Assembly (NCBI GenBank): GCA_018830405.1
Contig: JAHJSF010000042.1
Coordinates: 1-19,911 of the forward strand
Origin: Nitrospinota bacterium
GTDB lineage: Bacteria; Nitrospinota; Nitrospinia; UBA9942; JAHJSF01
Reading direction: 5' to 3'
DNA: 19,911 nucleotides
Part shown: positions 1 to 7,658 of the stretch, piece by piece
Layout of the letters: each line of letters begins with the position of its first letter
How positions within the stretch are numbered: the first letter of the stretch is position 1
The notes under the pieces: model-generated
Databases searched by the model: none
The model's input: the letters and a program-made list of their open reading frames with translations, nothing else
Told to the model about the DNA's origin: nothing
Made by a program: the position numbers and the translations under genes

Positions 1-1
1 G

Positions 2-1363
2 GGGGGGGAGGGGAAACAACCACTTGAATACCTCCTGAAGCGGGGGATGAGTAAAGAAAGCCTAGAAAGATTTAATATCGGCTATGCGGGACGGGGGGGA
101 GATAGTCTGCAAAGATATCTTCAGCAAAGGAATATACCCCTTGATATACAGGACAAGGGGGGATTGGTTAGGAAGAATGAATCTGGTGTGGGGTATAGAG
201 ACCGTTTTAAAGGTCGTATTATCTTCCCCATAAAAAATGAGACCGGACAGGATGTTGGTTTGGGAGGGCGGATTATTGAGACCGACTCCAAAAGGCCAAA
301 ATACCTCAATTCTCCCGAAACACTTGTCTATAAGAAGAGAGAGATATTATATGGCTTGGACCTGGCCAAAGAATTTATACGCAACGAAAAACAGGTCGTA
401 GTTGTTGAAGGATACATGGACCTGATTTCATTATTTCAGGCCGAGGTGAGAAACGTTGTGGCCACGTCGGGCACGGCCCTTTCTCCAGAACATGTAAAGT
501 TGCTGAAGAGGTATGCCGATTCAGCAGTAATTATATTTGATGGCGACCAGGCCGGAATAACGGCGGCCCAAAAGGCGTCGCTGATGCTTGGTGACGCAGG
601 GATAAAGGTTAGGGTGGCGGTATTACCCAAAGGGGATGACCCCGACACCTTCATAAAAAAAGTAGGCAAAGATGGATTTTTAGGGTTTGTTGAAAAGGCC
701 CTTCCCCTTATGGAGTATATAGTAGCCCAGTCGATAGCAGGGAAAGCGGTCGAGACAATAGACGACAAGGTTGTCGTTGTAGAATCACTAATCCCTTATT
801 TAGATAAGTTGGAAAACTCTGTAGAGCGTAATCATTATGTCCATATGATTGCCGACAGGTTATCCGTTTCGGAAGTCTCAATCCGGGAGGAGCTGGAGAA
901 GAGGAGAAGAGGCAGCCGGAAAAAGGATTGGCTTAAGGAGGATAAGGGGTCAAAATATCCCAACCGAGCAGAAAGGGACTTAATCGGTTTAATGTTGGCC
1001 GACTTCTCCTCGGTTGCCAAGATAAAGGATGGTATTGGGGTTGAGGAATTTGGGGATGCCCTTTTAAGGGAAATCGCCGAGATGGTCTACAGCCTAAGTT
1101 CAGCCGGAGAAATAACGGTCGGCCAGCTTCTCGACAACCTTAAAAGCGACGAGGCGAAGAGATTGGTTACCGAGGCGGCGGTTCAGGCCGTTGACTACCA
1201 GGATATCGGCAAGGCTATAGATGATTGCCTGAGGGATATAAAGAGGAAGAGGGAAAATTTGCCTGGTCAGTGGAAAACCGCTGACAGTAAGTATGAAAGG
1301 GTAAAGGTTCTTAAGGAACAGTTAAAGACGCTAAAAGGGACAGATAACAGCAAGATACACTGA
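2..1363 (+). CDS. dnaG: DNA primase DnaG, 5'-truncated by window edge
   Basis: Primase that makes RNA primers at the replication fork and works with the DnaB helicase. The open frame runs back without a stop to position 2, and the residues before the first ATG (47) already match the family (YLLKRGMSKESLERF-type segment), so ATG47 is internal and the N-terminal CHC2 zinc finger lies outside the window. Visible domains: the RNA-polymerase-like N-subdomain (RFKGRIIFPI, nt about 203-232), then the TOPRIM domain with the acidic motifs EGYMD (nt 407-421) and FDGDQAG (nt 536-556) that bind catalytic metals. The C-terminal roughly 140 residues are a poorly conserved helical region as expected for the helicase-binding domain. 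It stands 83 bases upstream of rpoD, as in the classical rpsU-dnaG-rpoD macromolecular synthesis operon. The family assignment is secure; only the start is missing. Confidence 0.96.
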   Translation, partial: GGEGKQPLEYLLKRGMSKESLERFNIGYAGRGGDSLQRYLQQRNIPLDIQDKGGLVRKNESGVGYRDRFKGRIIFPIKNETGQDVGLGGRIIETDSKRPKYLNSPETLVYKKREILYGLDLAKEFIRNEKQVVVVEGYMDLISLFQAEVRNVVATSGTALSPEHVKLLKRYADSAVIIFDGDQAGITAAQKASLMLGDAGIKVRVAVLPKGDDPDTFIKKVGKDGFLGFVEKALPLMEYIVAQSIAGKAVETIDDKVVVVESLIPYLDKLENSVERNHYVHMIADRLSVSEVSIREELEKRRRGSRKKDWLKEDKGSKYPNRAERDLIGLMLADFSSVAKIKDGIGVEEFGDALLREIAEMVYSLSSAGEITVGQLLDNLKSDEAKRLVTEAAVQAVDYQDIGKAIDDCLRDIKRKRENLPGQWKTADSKYERVKVLKEQLKTLKGTDNSKIH

Positions 1364-1401
1364 CAGCTAATTTTAGAAATTAAGTAAATAAAAAAATATC
1401 A

Positions 1402-1415
1402 GCCCTCAACAGGGC
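1402..1415 (+). other. small hairpin in the dnaG-rpoD spacer
   Basis: GCCCT (1402-1406) and AGGGC (1411-1415) form a perfect 5-bp stem with a CAAC loop in the otherwise AT-rich 83-base spacer. No T-run follows, so it is not an intrinsic terminator. It could slightly attenuate or stabilise the dnaG-rpoD transcript, or be chance. The rpoD ribosome binding site (AAGGGGAGA, 1435-1443) lies just downstream. Confidence 0.3.
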
Positions 1416-1446
1416 CTGGTTCAAATTTAAACAACAAGGGGAGAAT

Positions 1447-3270
1447 ATGCCGAAAAGATCTCAAACAACAGAGGTAAACAGACTGATTAGTATAGGAAAA
1501 GAGAAGGGGTTTCTAACCTACGACGAAATTAACGATCTCCTCCCCCCTGACCTAGTTTCTCCTAAACAGATAGATAGCATTGTTACTATTTTGGGAGACT
1601 TGGATATAGATATCATCAACTCCGACAAGGGGGAGGATGTAAACTTCACCTTTGACAAGGGAATAAATAATAAATCGGATGAAACAGAAGATGAGGACAA
1701 AGAAGAGAAAGAGGTAGAAGCAGAGGAAGAAAAAGAAGATGACCATCTCTCCTCGGACGACCCCGTAAGGCTCTACCTTAAGGATATGGGGGCAGTATCT
1801 CTGCTGACCAGGGAACGAGAGATTGTGATTGCCCAGAAGATAGAAAACGGAGAAAACGATATACAGGACTATGTCCTAAATTGTCCCATAACCCCTCAAG
1901 AGGTGGCGGCTATCTGGCACAATAAGGTGGAGAGCCATAATCTTAAAATCAGTCAGTTCATCAATCATCCTGAAGATGAAGACGACAGCGATAACGAAAA
2001 TGAGGAGGAGGCAGGTCCTATATCTGAAGAGTCCCAGAAAATTATTTATAAAAATGTTTGGGCCAAGGTTAAGAAGCTTGAGGCAACCATCACGCGCCTT
2101 TCCACGATACGGGAAGAATTTAAGGAAAAGGGGCTTGATGATAAAAAACTCAAAAATCTTCAAAACAGGGAAACTAATGCCAAAAAGAGCATAATGGAAT
2201 CAATCAAAAGCCTGGACCTCACGGAGAGGGTAACAGACCTCCTCTTTGATAAAATTGTAGAGCAAAACCAGGAGATAGTTGATATCGAAAAGGAGTTTAA
2301 AAAATTCGTAAGGTCTTACGGGATATCCATAGATGATTTTGATTCCTTGGACACGAAAACCCTCAGTAAAAAGGGGAAGGTCAAGGTAGGTAAAAAAATC
2401 ATTACCAAACAGATCTTTGCAGAGATTAAAGGGGAAAGAACCAAACTCAGGACCAAGATATCGAAAACAGAGATCAAGATATTAATGACTAGGGATGAGC
2501 TGCAAAATACCGTCACCATGGTCAAAAAGAGCCGAGTTTCGGTTAAGCTGGCCAAAAAAGAGTTGGCCGAGGCCAACTTGAGGCTCGTTGTCAGTATCGC
2601 CAAGAAGTATACCAACAGGGGTCTGCAATTCCTCGACCTGATTCAAGAGGGAAACATAGGTCTGATGAAGGCGGTCGATAAGTTTGAATATAAGAGGGGA
2701 TACAAATTCAGCACCTACGCCACCTGGTGGATCAGACAGGCCATCACTCGAGCCATTGCCGACCAGGCCAGGACAATCAGGATACCCGTCCACATGATTG
2801 AGACGATAAATAAGCTAATAAGAACCTCCCGACATCTGGTCCAGGAGCTAGGCAGAGAACCCATCCCTGAAGAGATTTCGGCCAGAATGGGCATTACGGT
2901 TGACAGTGTACGTAAGGTGCAAAAGATAGCTAAGGAACCGATATCCCTTGAGACCCCAATAGGGGAAGAAGATGACAGCCATCTTGGCGACTTCATGGAA
3001 GACAAAAATATAATATCTCCAATGTCTTCGGTCATAAAGAGCAACCTTAAAGAGCAAACGATTAAGGTCCTCCAAACATTGGGGAGCAGAGAAGAAAAGG
3101 TTCTCAGGAAGCGTTTTGGGATAGGCATGGACAGCGAACACACCTTGGAAGAGGTGGGGCACGACTTTGACGTCACCAGGGAGAGGATAAGACAGATAGA
3201 GGCCAAGGCCCTTTCAAAATTAAGGCACCCAATGAGAAGTAAAGCCTTGAAAGCCTTCTTGGAAGGATGA
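1447..3270 (+). CDS. rpoD: RNA polymerase primary sigma factor RpoD (sigma-70)
   Basis: Housekeeping sigma factor that directs RNA polymerase to -10/-35 promoters. The 607 residues are close to the proteobacterial length (613 in E. coli). Order of domains: region 1.1 (about residues 1-75), a very acidic linker (77-99, Glu/Asp/Lys runs), region 1.2 ([12 protein letters not shown], 104-115), a long charged non-conserved insert (about 145-365), region 2 ([19 protein letters not shown] at 374-392, through the -10 recognition helix with [12 protein letters not shown], 422-433), region 3 (about 452-520), and region 4 with the -35-binding helix-turn-helix ([20 protein letters not shown], 566-585). 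The start is supported by AAGGGGAGA 4 bases upstream. It follows dnaG, likely in one operon, and its 3' end carries a putative tRNA promoter. No key motif is missing. Confidence 0.98.
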   Translation: MPKRSQTTEVNRLISIGKEKGFLTYDEINDLLPPDLVSPKQIDSIVTILGDLDIDIINSDKGEDVNFTFDKGINNKSDETEDEDKEEKEVEAEEEKEDDHLSSDDPVRLYLKDMGAVSLLTREREIVIAQKIENGENDIQDYVLNCPITPQEVAAIWHNKVESHNLKISQFINHPEDEDDSDNENEEEAGPISEESQKIIYKNVWAKVKKLEATITRLSTIREEFKEKGLDDKKLKNLQNRETNAKKSIMESIKSLDLTERVTDLLFDKIVEQNQEIVDIEKEFKKFVRSYGISIDDFDSLDTKTLSKKGKVKVGKKIITKQIFAEIKGERTKLRTKISKTEIKILMTRDELQNTVTMVKKSRVSVKLAKKELAEANLRLVVSIAKKYTNRGLQFLDLIQEGNIGLMKAVDKFEYKRGYKFSTYATWWIRQAITRAIADQARTIRIPVHMIETINKLIRTSRHLVQELGREPIPEEISARMGITVDSVRKVQKIAKEPISLETPIGEEDDSHLGDFMEDKNIISPMSSVIKSNLKEQTIKVLQTLGSREEKVLRKRFGIGMDSEHTLEEVGHDFDVTRERIRQIEAKALSKLRHPMRSKALKAFLEG

Positions 3271-3276
3271 TATAAT
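3247..3276 (+). promoter_or_regulatory. sigma-70 promoter for the tRNA, inside the rpoD 3' end
   Basis: TTGAAA (3247-3252) and a perfect TATAAT (3271-3276) are separated by 18 bases. The -35 lies in the last codons of rpoD and the -10 begins directly after its TGA stop. Transcription would start near 3283, a few bases before the mature tRNA 5' end at 3289, which is typical of tRNA promoters. Seen directly; activity is inference. Confidence 0.65.
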
Positions 3277-3288
3277 TCTCGCTTCGTA

Positions 3289-3361
3289 GGGCCCATAGCT
3301 CAGTTGGTAGAGCTACCGGCTCATAACCGGTCGGCCCCTGGTTCGAGCCCAGGTGGGCCCA
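3289..3361 (+). tRNA. tRNA with anticodon CAT (elongator Met, or Ile2)
   Basis: A 73-base cloverleaf folds without mismatch: acceptor GGGCCCA/TGGGCCC (3289-3295/3354-3360), D stem GCTC/GAGC, anticodon stem ACCGG/CCGGT around loop CTCATAA with anticodon CAT at 3322-3324, a 5-base variable loop, T stem CCTGG/CCAGG with loop TTCGAGC, and discriminator A at 3361. CCA is not encoded (TAA follows), so it must be added by the CCA-adding enzyme. The G1-C72 pair argues against initiator tRNA, which normally has a mismatch there. Elongator tRNA-Met is the default reading. The alternative is tRNA-Ile2, whose CAT anticodon is converted by TilS lysidine modification to read ATA; the CTCATAA loop and the heavy ATA use in this genome keep that open. 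Confidence 0.95.
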
Positions 3362-3389
3362 TAAATTTAGTCGTTTTGTATAACAGTCT

Positions 3390-3410
3390 CATACCTCCCC
3401 CGGAGGTATG
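3390..3410 (+). other. perfect 9-bp stem-loop between tRNA and ribE
   Basis: CATACCTCC (3390-3398) and GGAGGTATG (3402-3410) form a 9-bp perfect stem with a CCC loop in the 157-base gap between the tRNA and ribE. It lacks a T-run, so it is not a canonical intrinsic terminator. It may block readthrough, protect the RNA end, or sequester the GGAGG. A shorter palindrome, GGGGATTCCCC, follows at 3449-3459. The rest of the gap shows no ORF and no recognisable FMN riboswitch. Confidence 0.45.
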
Positions 3411-3518
3411 CATTCTGCGCCAAGATATATAAAGTCCCACGCTCAGGCGGGGATTCCCCCTTACTAAACTCAACCGTCTTAAACAAAGGCCATTTTTCTT
3501 TACTCTTTAAAGGCTAAA

Positions 3519-4169
3519 ATGTTTACAGGAATTATAGAGGGTGTCGGCAAAATATACCGCAAGGAGAGGATAGGCGAGGGATACAGGTTATCTATTAAAT
3601 CACCCCTCCCCCTTGATGACGTTGTAAATGGAGACAGTATTGCCGTCAATGGCGCCTGTCTAACCGTTACCAATGTTGGGGGAGATCTATTTGCGGCTGA
3701 TGTCTCCAACGAAACTATGTCGAAGACCACATTCTCTCTCCTTAAGGCAAGTGATAGGGTCAACCTAGAAAAGGCAATGAAATCTGGAGATAGACTAGGG
3801 GGGCATATAGTTACCGGCCATGTAGATGGAGTAGGAGTGATAGAAGTTATAGATAAGAGGAAGGGTCTTTTGTCCGTTACCGTCCCCCCTCAAATAGGGA
3901 AACAGATTGTTCAAAAAGGGTCGGTGGCTGTGAATGGGGTAAGCCTGACTGTGTCGAATCTGACCAAAGATGGTTTTAGCGTAGCCATAATACCCTTTAC
4001 CATAGAGAATACAACCTTTGCCGACCTGAAAAAGGGGGATAGGGTCAACATAGAATGTGATACACTTGGCAAATATGTTGATAAGTTTTTACAGGCCGAA
4101 GAAGGAAGCAACAAAAAAAATGGCGGCGTAACCAAAGAGTTGCTTATTAAGAGCGGCTACATAAGATAA
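3519..4169 (+). CDS. ribE: riboflavin synthase, alpha subunit
   Basis: Catalyses the last step of riboflavin synthesis: dismutation of two 6,7-dimethyl-8-ribityllumazine molecules into riboflavin and the pyrimidinedione that RibH reuses. It is a cytoplasmic trimer with two lumazine-binding barrels per chain. Both are visible: the N-barrel begins with the family-typical MFTGIIEG and has NGACLTV (44-50); the C-barrel follows GGHIVTGHVDG (94-104) and has the matching NGVSLTV (139-145). The 216 residues are the usual length, with a short Lys/Gly-rich tail after residue 193. The start is fixed by the canonical N-terminus; the SD (TAAAGG, 3508-3513) is modest. It heads ribE-ribBA-ribH and lies 20 bases before ribBA. 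The same gene is called ribE or ribC in different organisms. Confidence 0.97.
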   Translation: MFTGIIEGVGKIYRKERIGEGYRLSIKSPLPLDDVVNGDSIAVNGACLTVTNVGGDLFAADVSNETMSKTTFSLLKASDRVNLEKAMKSGDRLGGHIVTGHVDGVGVIEVIDKRKGLLSVTVPPQIGKQIVQKGSVAVNGVSLTVSNLTKDGFSVAIIPFTIENTTFADLKKGDRVNIECDTLGKYVDKFLQAEEGSNKKNGGVTKELLIKSGYIR

Positions 4170-4189
4170 ATTTGTAAAAAGGGAAGAAA

Positions 4190-5392
4190 ATGGAATTTAG
4201 CAGTATTGAAGTGGCTATTCAGGATATAAAAGAGGGGAAGATTATTATCCTGATCGATGATGAAGATCGCGAGAATGAGGGGGATTTTGCCATGGCCGCC
4301 GATAAGGTAACCCCTGAGGCAATCAATTTTATGGCTACACATGGGCGTGGTCTTATATGTCTATCCCTTACGGCCCAGCACGTAGCCGAACTAAAACTCC
4401 CGATGATGGTCGAAAACAATACCTCCTGTTTCGGAACCGCCTTCACCGTCTCAATAGATTCAAAACATGGCATTTCCACCGGAATATCGGCAGCCGATAG
4501 GGCCAAAACAATATTGGATGCCTTGGATACAAGCTCACAGATGGATAATCTGGTAACCCCCGGCCATACCTTCCCCCTCAGGGCGGTGGATGGAGGCACA
4601 CTCGTTAGGGCGGGACAAACGGAGGGTTCGGTAGACTTGGCCAAATTGGCCGGGCTGTATCCGGCCGGTGTTATATGTGAAATCATGAACGAAGACGGGA
4701 CAATGGCCAGAGTGCCGGAGCTGAAAAAGATTGCCGAGAAGTTCAAGATGAAGATTGTCACCATAAAGGATCTTATACAATACCGGATGCAGAGGGAATC
4801 GTTTGTTAAGAGAGCCGTAGAATTTGATATGCCCACCGACTTCGGTATATTCAAGATGATTGCCTTTGAAAATTCTATAAATGACGAGGTCAACCTGGCC
4901 CTCGTCAAGGGGGAGATTGGGCCTGAGGATAAGGTTCTGGTCAGGGTCCATTCTCAATGTCTAACGGGTGACGTATTCAGCTCCAAAAGGTGCGACTGTG
5001 GTTCTCAGTTGCACAGGGCCATGGATATGGTAGAGAAAGAAGGAAAAGGGGTAATCCTCTACCTCCCGCAGGAGGGGAGAGGGATAGGACTGGTCAACAA
5101 ACTAAAGGCCTATGCCCTGCAGGATGGGGGATTGGATACAGTCGAGGCCAACGAAAAGCTTGGTTTCAAGGCCGATCTGAGAGACTATGGGATAGGTGCT
5201 CAGATTTTGGTCAACCTTGGGATAAAAAAGATACGGTTGTTAACCAATAACCCGAAAAAGATAGTTGGCTTAGGCGGTTACGGGATAGAGATATCGGAGC
5301 AGGTTCCGATTGAGATAGCCCCGACAGACCATAATTTAAAGTACTTAATAACCAAGAAAAACAAACTTGGGCACACGCTCTGTAACTTGTAG
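4190..5392 (+). CDS. ribBA: bifunctional DHBP synthase / GTP cyclohydrolase II (RibBA)
   Basis: Supplies both branches of riboflavin synthesis. The N-terminal half (about 1-200) makes 3,4-dihydroxy-2-butanone 4-phosphate from ribulose 5-phosphate and shows the acidic metal-binding loop [10 protein letters not shown] (23-32) and GHTFPLRA (125-132). The C-terminal half (about 205-400) is GTP cyclohydrolase II with the zinc cysteines C257, C268 and C270 ([15 protein letters not shown]), EGRGIGL (295-301) and [11 protein letters not shown] (316-326). The 400 residues and all motifs indicate two intact active sites. The SD GGGAAG (4181-4186) precedes the ATG by 3 bases. It lies 20 bases after ribE and 33 before ribH, surely in the same operon. 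Confidence 0.98.
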   Translation: MEFSSIEVAIQDIKEGKIIILIDDEDRENEGDFAMAADKVTPEAINFMATHGRGLICLSLTAQHVAELKLPMMVENNTSCFGTAFTVSIDSKHGISTGISAADRAKTILDALDTSSQMDNLVTPGHTFPLRAVDGGTLVRAGQTEGSVDLAKLAGLYPAGVICEIMNEDGTMARVPELKKIAEKFKMKIVTIKDLIQYRMQRESFVKRAVEFDMPTDFGIFKMIAFENSINDEVNLALVKGEIGPEDKVLVRVHSQCLTGDVFSSKRCDCGSQLHRAMDMVEKEGKGVILYLPQEGRGIGLVNKLKAYALQDGGLDTVEANEKLGFKADLRDYGIGAQILVNLGIKKIRLLTNNPKKIVGLGGYGIEISEQVPIEIAPTDHNLKYLITKKNKLGHTLCNL

Positions 5393-5425
5393 CCCAAATT
5401 CTTCAACCATTAGGGAGATAAAAAT

Positions 5426-5890
5426 ATGAATAAGATTATTAGTGGAGACTTGGACGGCAAGGGGAAAAAGTTTGCGATTGTTGCTAGCCGATTCAACGAC
5501 TTTATAACCTCGCACCTGGTTGAGGGGGCGCTTGATGCCATGAAGAGGCATGGGGTGAAAGAATCTGACATAGAGATAATAAAGGTTCCGGGGGCCTTCG
5601 AGATTCCCTACGTTGCCAAACGCGCGGCTCTATCTAAAAAGTATGATGCCGTTATCTGCCTTGGGGCTGTCATAAGGGGGGCAACGCCTCACTTTGATTA
5701 TGTAGCCAGCGAGGTCTCAAAGGGGGTCGCCTCTGTATCGCTTGAGGCCAATCTTCCGGTTATCTTCGGGGTCTTAACGGTCGATACAATAGAGCAGGGG
5801 ATAGAAAGGGCCGGCTCTAAGTCAGGGAACAAGGGGTGGGATGCAGCCTTGGCCGCCATAGAAATGGTCAACCTGTCTGATCAGATATAA
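5426..5890 (+). CDS. ribH: 6,7-dimethyl-8-ribityllumazine synthase
   Basis: Condenses 5-amino-6-ribitylamino-uracil with dihydroxybutanone phosphate to give the lumazine substrate of riboflavin synthase. Family motifs run through the chain: [15 protein letters not shown] (21-35), [12 protein letters not shown] (54-65), [17 protein letters not shown] (78-94) with the catalytic His at 89, and [17 protein letters not shown] (114-130). The 154 residues are standard length; the protein usually forms pentamers or 60-mer capsids. AGGGAGA at 5412-5418 supports the start. It is third in the rib cluster and is followed after 44 bases by nusB, a very common ribH-nusB pairing. Confidence 0.98.
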   Translation: MNKIISGDLDGKGKKFAIVASRFNDFITSHLVEGALDAMKRHGVKESDIEIIKVPGAFEIPYVAKRAALSKKYDAVICLGAVIRGATPHFDYVASEVSKGVASVSLEANLPVIFGVLTVDTIEQGIERAGSKSGNKGWDAALAAIEMVNLSDQI

Positions 5891-5934
5891 ATATTGATAA
5901 CAGAGATATCTGATAAAGGGCGGTTTGATAGTCT

Positions 5935-6369
5935 ATGAAAAACAGGCGAAAAGGACGGGAGCTGGCCCTCCACCTTCTATTTGAATGGAGCGTTCAGGGG
6001 GGGGACATTAAAAAACTGAACAAAGAATTTTGGGAGGTTACCCCCTGCAAGGAGGGCATTAAGGAATTTGCCCAATGGATGGCCCTTGATACGGTCACCC
6101 ATATCGATGAGATAGACGGCTGGATAAAGAAGGTCTCTAAACATTGGGACATAAACAGAATAAATCTGGTTGATAAGAATATTATCCGTTTGGCCATATT
6201 TGAGTTCCTCTATGCGGACGATATCCCTTGTGCTGTCACCATAAATGAGGCTATTGAGATAGGCAAGATGTACGGCGCAGAAGAATCTGGTTCCTTTGTC
6301 AATGGCATACTGGATAAGGTTATGTCTATCACCAATTGCGGTGAAAGAAAAAAGAGAGCCGAGGTGTGA
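5935..6369 (+). CDS. nusB: transcription antitermination factor NusB
   Basis: RNA-binding factor that joins NusE (S10) on boxA RNA in antitermination complexes on rRNA operons. The all-helical NusB pattern is clear: an N-terminal RRKGRELALHLLFEW (3-17), DINRINLVDKNIIRLAIFEF (about 72-90) and the end motif VTINEAIEIGKMYG...GSFVNGILDKV (about 98-128). The 144 residues match the family. The nearest SD, AAAGGG (5915-5920), is 14 bases from the ATG, longer than ideal; the start is kept because the KNRRKGREL N-terminus is canonical. Its TGA overlaps the GTG start of the next gene by 4 bases, implying translational coupling. Confidence 0.95.
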   Translation: MKNRRKGRELALHLLFEWSVQGGDIKKLNKEFWEVTPCKEGIKEFAQWMALDTVTHIDEIDGWIKKVSKHWDINRINLVDKNIIRLAIFEFLYADDIPCAVTINEAIEIGKMYGAEESGSFVNGILDKVMSITNCGERKKRAEV

Positions 6370-6926
6370 TAACACTTCAATTGCTAAACGCCAAACTGTT
6401 GGATGTCGAAACAGACCTGATAGTGGTCCCAATATTTAACGACCTTATTCCCCTCAAAGGGGAAGCCGGTTATCTCGACTGGAGGCTTAACGGAGAGATA
6501 TCAAGGCTAATTAAGGCTAACAAGATATCCGGGATTTTTGAAGAGGTCACCCTTATCTCGAGAGAACATAAAATTGCCTGCGGCACTGCCCTTCTACTCG
6601 GGTTTGGCAAGATGGCCAACCTTGATTCCCCAAAACTTGCAACTATCTACTCTTACATGGCCCAAACTATCAAATCTATGGGTAAAGATAGATTCGCCCT
6701 ATCTCTCTCTATCCCCTCTTCAAACGCAATAGACGATTGCGAACGTCTATCCGCCGGTTTGGTTGAAGGTTTAGCCGATTCTCTAATAGGAGACAAAAGC
6801 TCCGGCGACTACACCATAGCGGTGGCCGAAGAAGATGCAGCTCTCCTTAAATCGTTAAAGAAGGGGTTGACCAAGGCAATCAGGGCTAGACAGCTTGGCA
6901 GAAAAATGAAGATAGAAAGTGGATGA
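6366..6926 (+). CDS. stand-alone peptidase M17 N-terminal (macro-like) domain protein
   Basis: The 186 residues match only the N-terminal domain of leucyl aminopeptidases (M17): an early VETDLIVVPIFND strand, PLKGEAGYLDWRLNGEISRLI (about 29-49), GIFEEVTLI, and ALLLGFGKMANLDSPKL (about 74-90). The C-terminal zinc peptidase domain with its metal ligands is absent, and the frame ends cleanly rather than being broken, so this is probably a real short family and not a pseudogene. The M17 N-domain has a macro-domain-like fold, so nucleotide or ADP-ribose-type ligand binding is possible but unproven here. It starts at GTG 6366, overlapping nusB by 4 bases, and ends overlapping the phosphoesterase start by 4 bases (ATGA). 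The tight coupling suggests a related job with its neighbours. It should not be annotated as an active aminopeptidase. Confidence 0.85.
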   Translation: MITLQLLNAKLLDVETDLIVVPIFNDLIPLKGEAGYLDWRLNGEISRLIKANKISGIFEEVTLISREHKIACGTALLLGFGKMANLDSPKLATIYSYMAQTIKSMGKDRFALSLSIPSSNAIDDCERLSAGLVEGLADSLIGDKSSGDYTIAVAEEDAALLKSLKKGLTKAIRARQLGRKMKIESG

Positions 6927-7651
6927 AGTACGCCATATTTTCCGATATACATAGCAATTTGGAGGCCTTTCAAGCCGCCCTTGATTCTATGGACAGGGAA
7001 GGGACGGAGAAAAGAATCTTTTTGGGGGATATTGTTGGTTACGGGGCCAATCCAAACGAATGTATAGAGTTATTAAAAAACAATAGCGACCTCGTTCTAG
7101 CCGGAAACCATGATTACGGCCTAATAGGAAAAACAGGCCTAGACCGTTTCAATAGATATGCCAAGGAAGCCCTTCTTTGGACCAAAGAGGTCATCTCTGA
7201 AGATAATATAGACTATCTGGAATCGTTACCCATAAGGGAAGAATTCGACTCGATGACCTTGGTTCACTCCTCCCCCAAGGAACCGGAACGGTGGCACTAC
7301 ATAACGAATCCGGCCGAGGCTACTGAACAATTTCCGGCCTTCAATACACAGGTATGTTTCATAGGGCACTCGCATCACCCGATTATAATCGAGATGACCC
7401 AGGCCGGAGAAATAAGCGGGGGATTAGAATCGGAGATGCAAATTAAGTCCGGACATTGTTATATAATAAACGCCGGGAGCATAGGACAACCGAGAGACGG
7501 CAATCCCGATGCCGCCTATTGCCTCTACGACTCTGAACAAGGTTTGGCCAAGATTATAAGGGTTCCCTACAATATAAAGGGGCAACAGGCTAAAATGAAA
7601 AAGGCGGGCCTGCCGGAACGTCTGATAGACAGAATTGAACATGGGAAATAG
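6923..7651 (+). CDS. calcineurin-like metallophosphoesterase
   Basis: A cytoplasmic two-metal phosphoesterase of the YfcE/Ap4A-phosphatase-like group (Metallophos_2). The full ligand set is present: DIH (8-10), GDIVGYG (35-41), GNHD (61-64), a lone His in LVHSSPKEP (115) and GHSHHP (148-153). The 242 residues are typical. Substrate is unknown; relatives act on phosphodiesters, nucleotides or protein phosphates. It has no signal peptide. The ATG overlaps the previous TGA by 4 bases, and its own 3' end meets or overlaps the start region of the amidase gene. Family confidence is high, specific function open. Confidence 0.93.
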   Translation: MKYAIFSDIHSNLEAFQAALDSMDREGTEKRIFLGDIVGYGANPNECIELLKNNSDLVLAGNHDYGLIGKTGLDRFNRYAKEALLWTKEVISEDNIDYLESLPIREEFDSMTLVHSSPKEPERWHYITNPAEATEQFPAFNTQVCFIGHSHHPIIIEMTQAGEISGGLESEMQIKSGHCYIINAGSIGQPRDGNPDAAYCLYDSEQGLAKIIRVPYNIKGQQAKMKKAGLPERLIDRIEHGK

Positions 7652-7658
7652 AAATAAT

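Noticed and set aside
3362-3518. FMN riboswitch before ribE
   Set aside because: None of the conserved RFN-element segments could be found; only short palindromes are present.
4219-4908. 229-codon open frame on the - strand inside ribBA, and similar long antisense frames (2715-3296, 436-768, 9623-9916, 14460-14834)
   Set aside because: Low-complexity translations opposite well-conserved genes with all motifs intact; no SD or family likeness.
6366-6926. reading the M17-N gene as a truncated aminopeptidase pseudogene
   Set aside because: The frame ends cleanly and is coupled by 4-base overlaps on both sides, with no peptidase remnant downstream.
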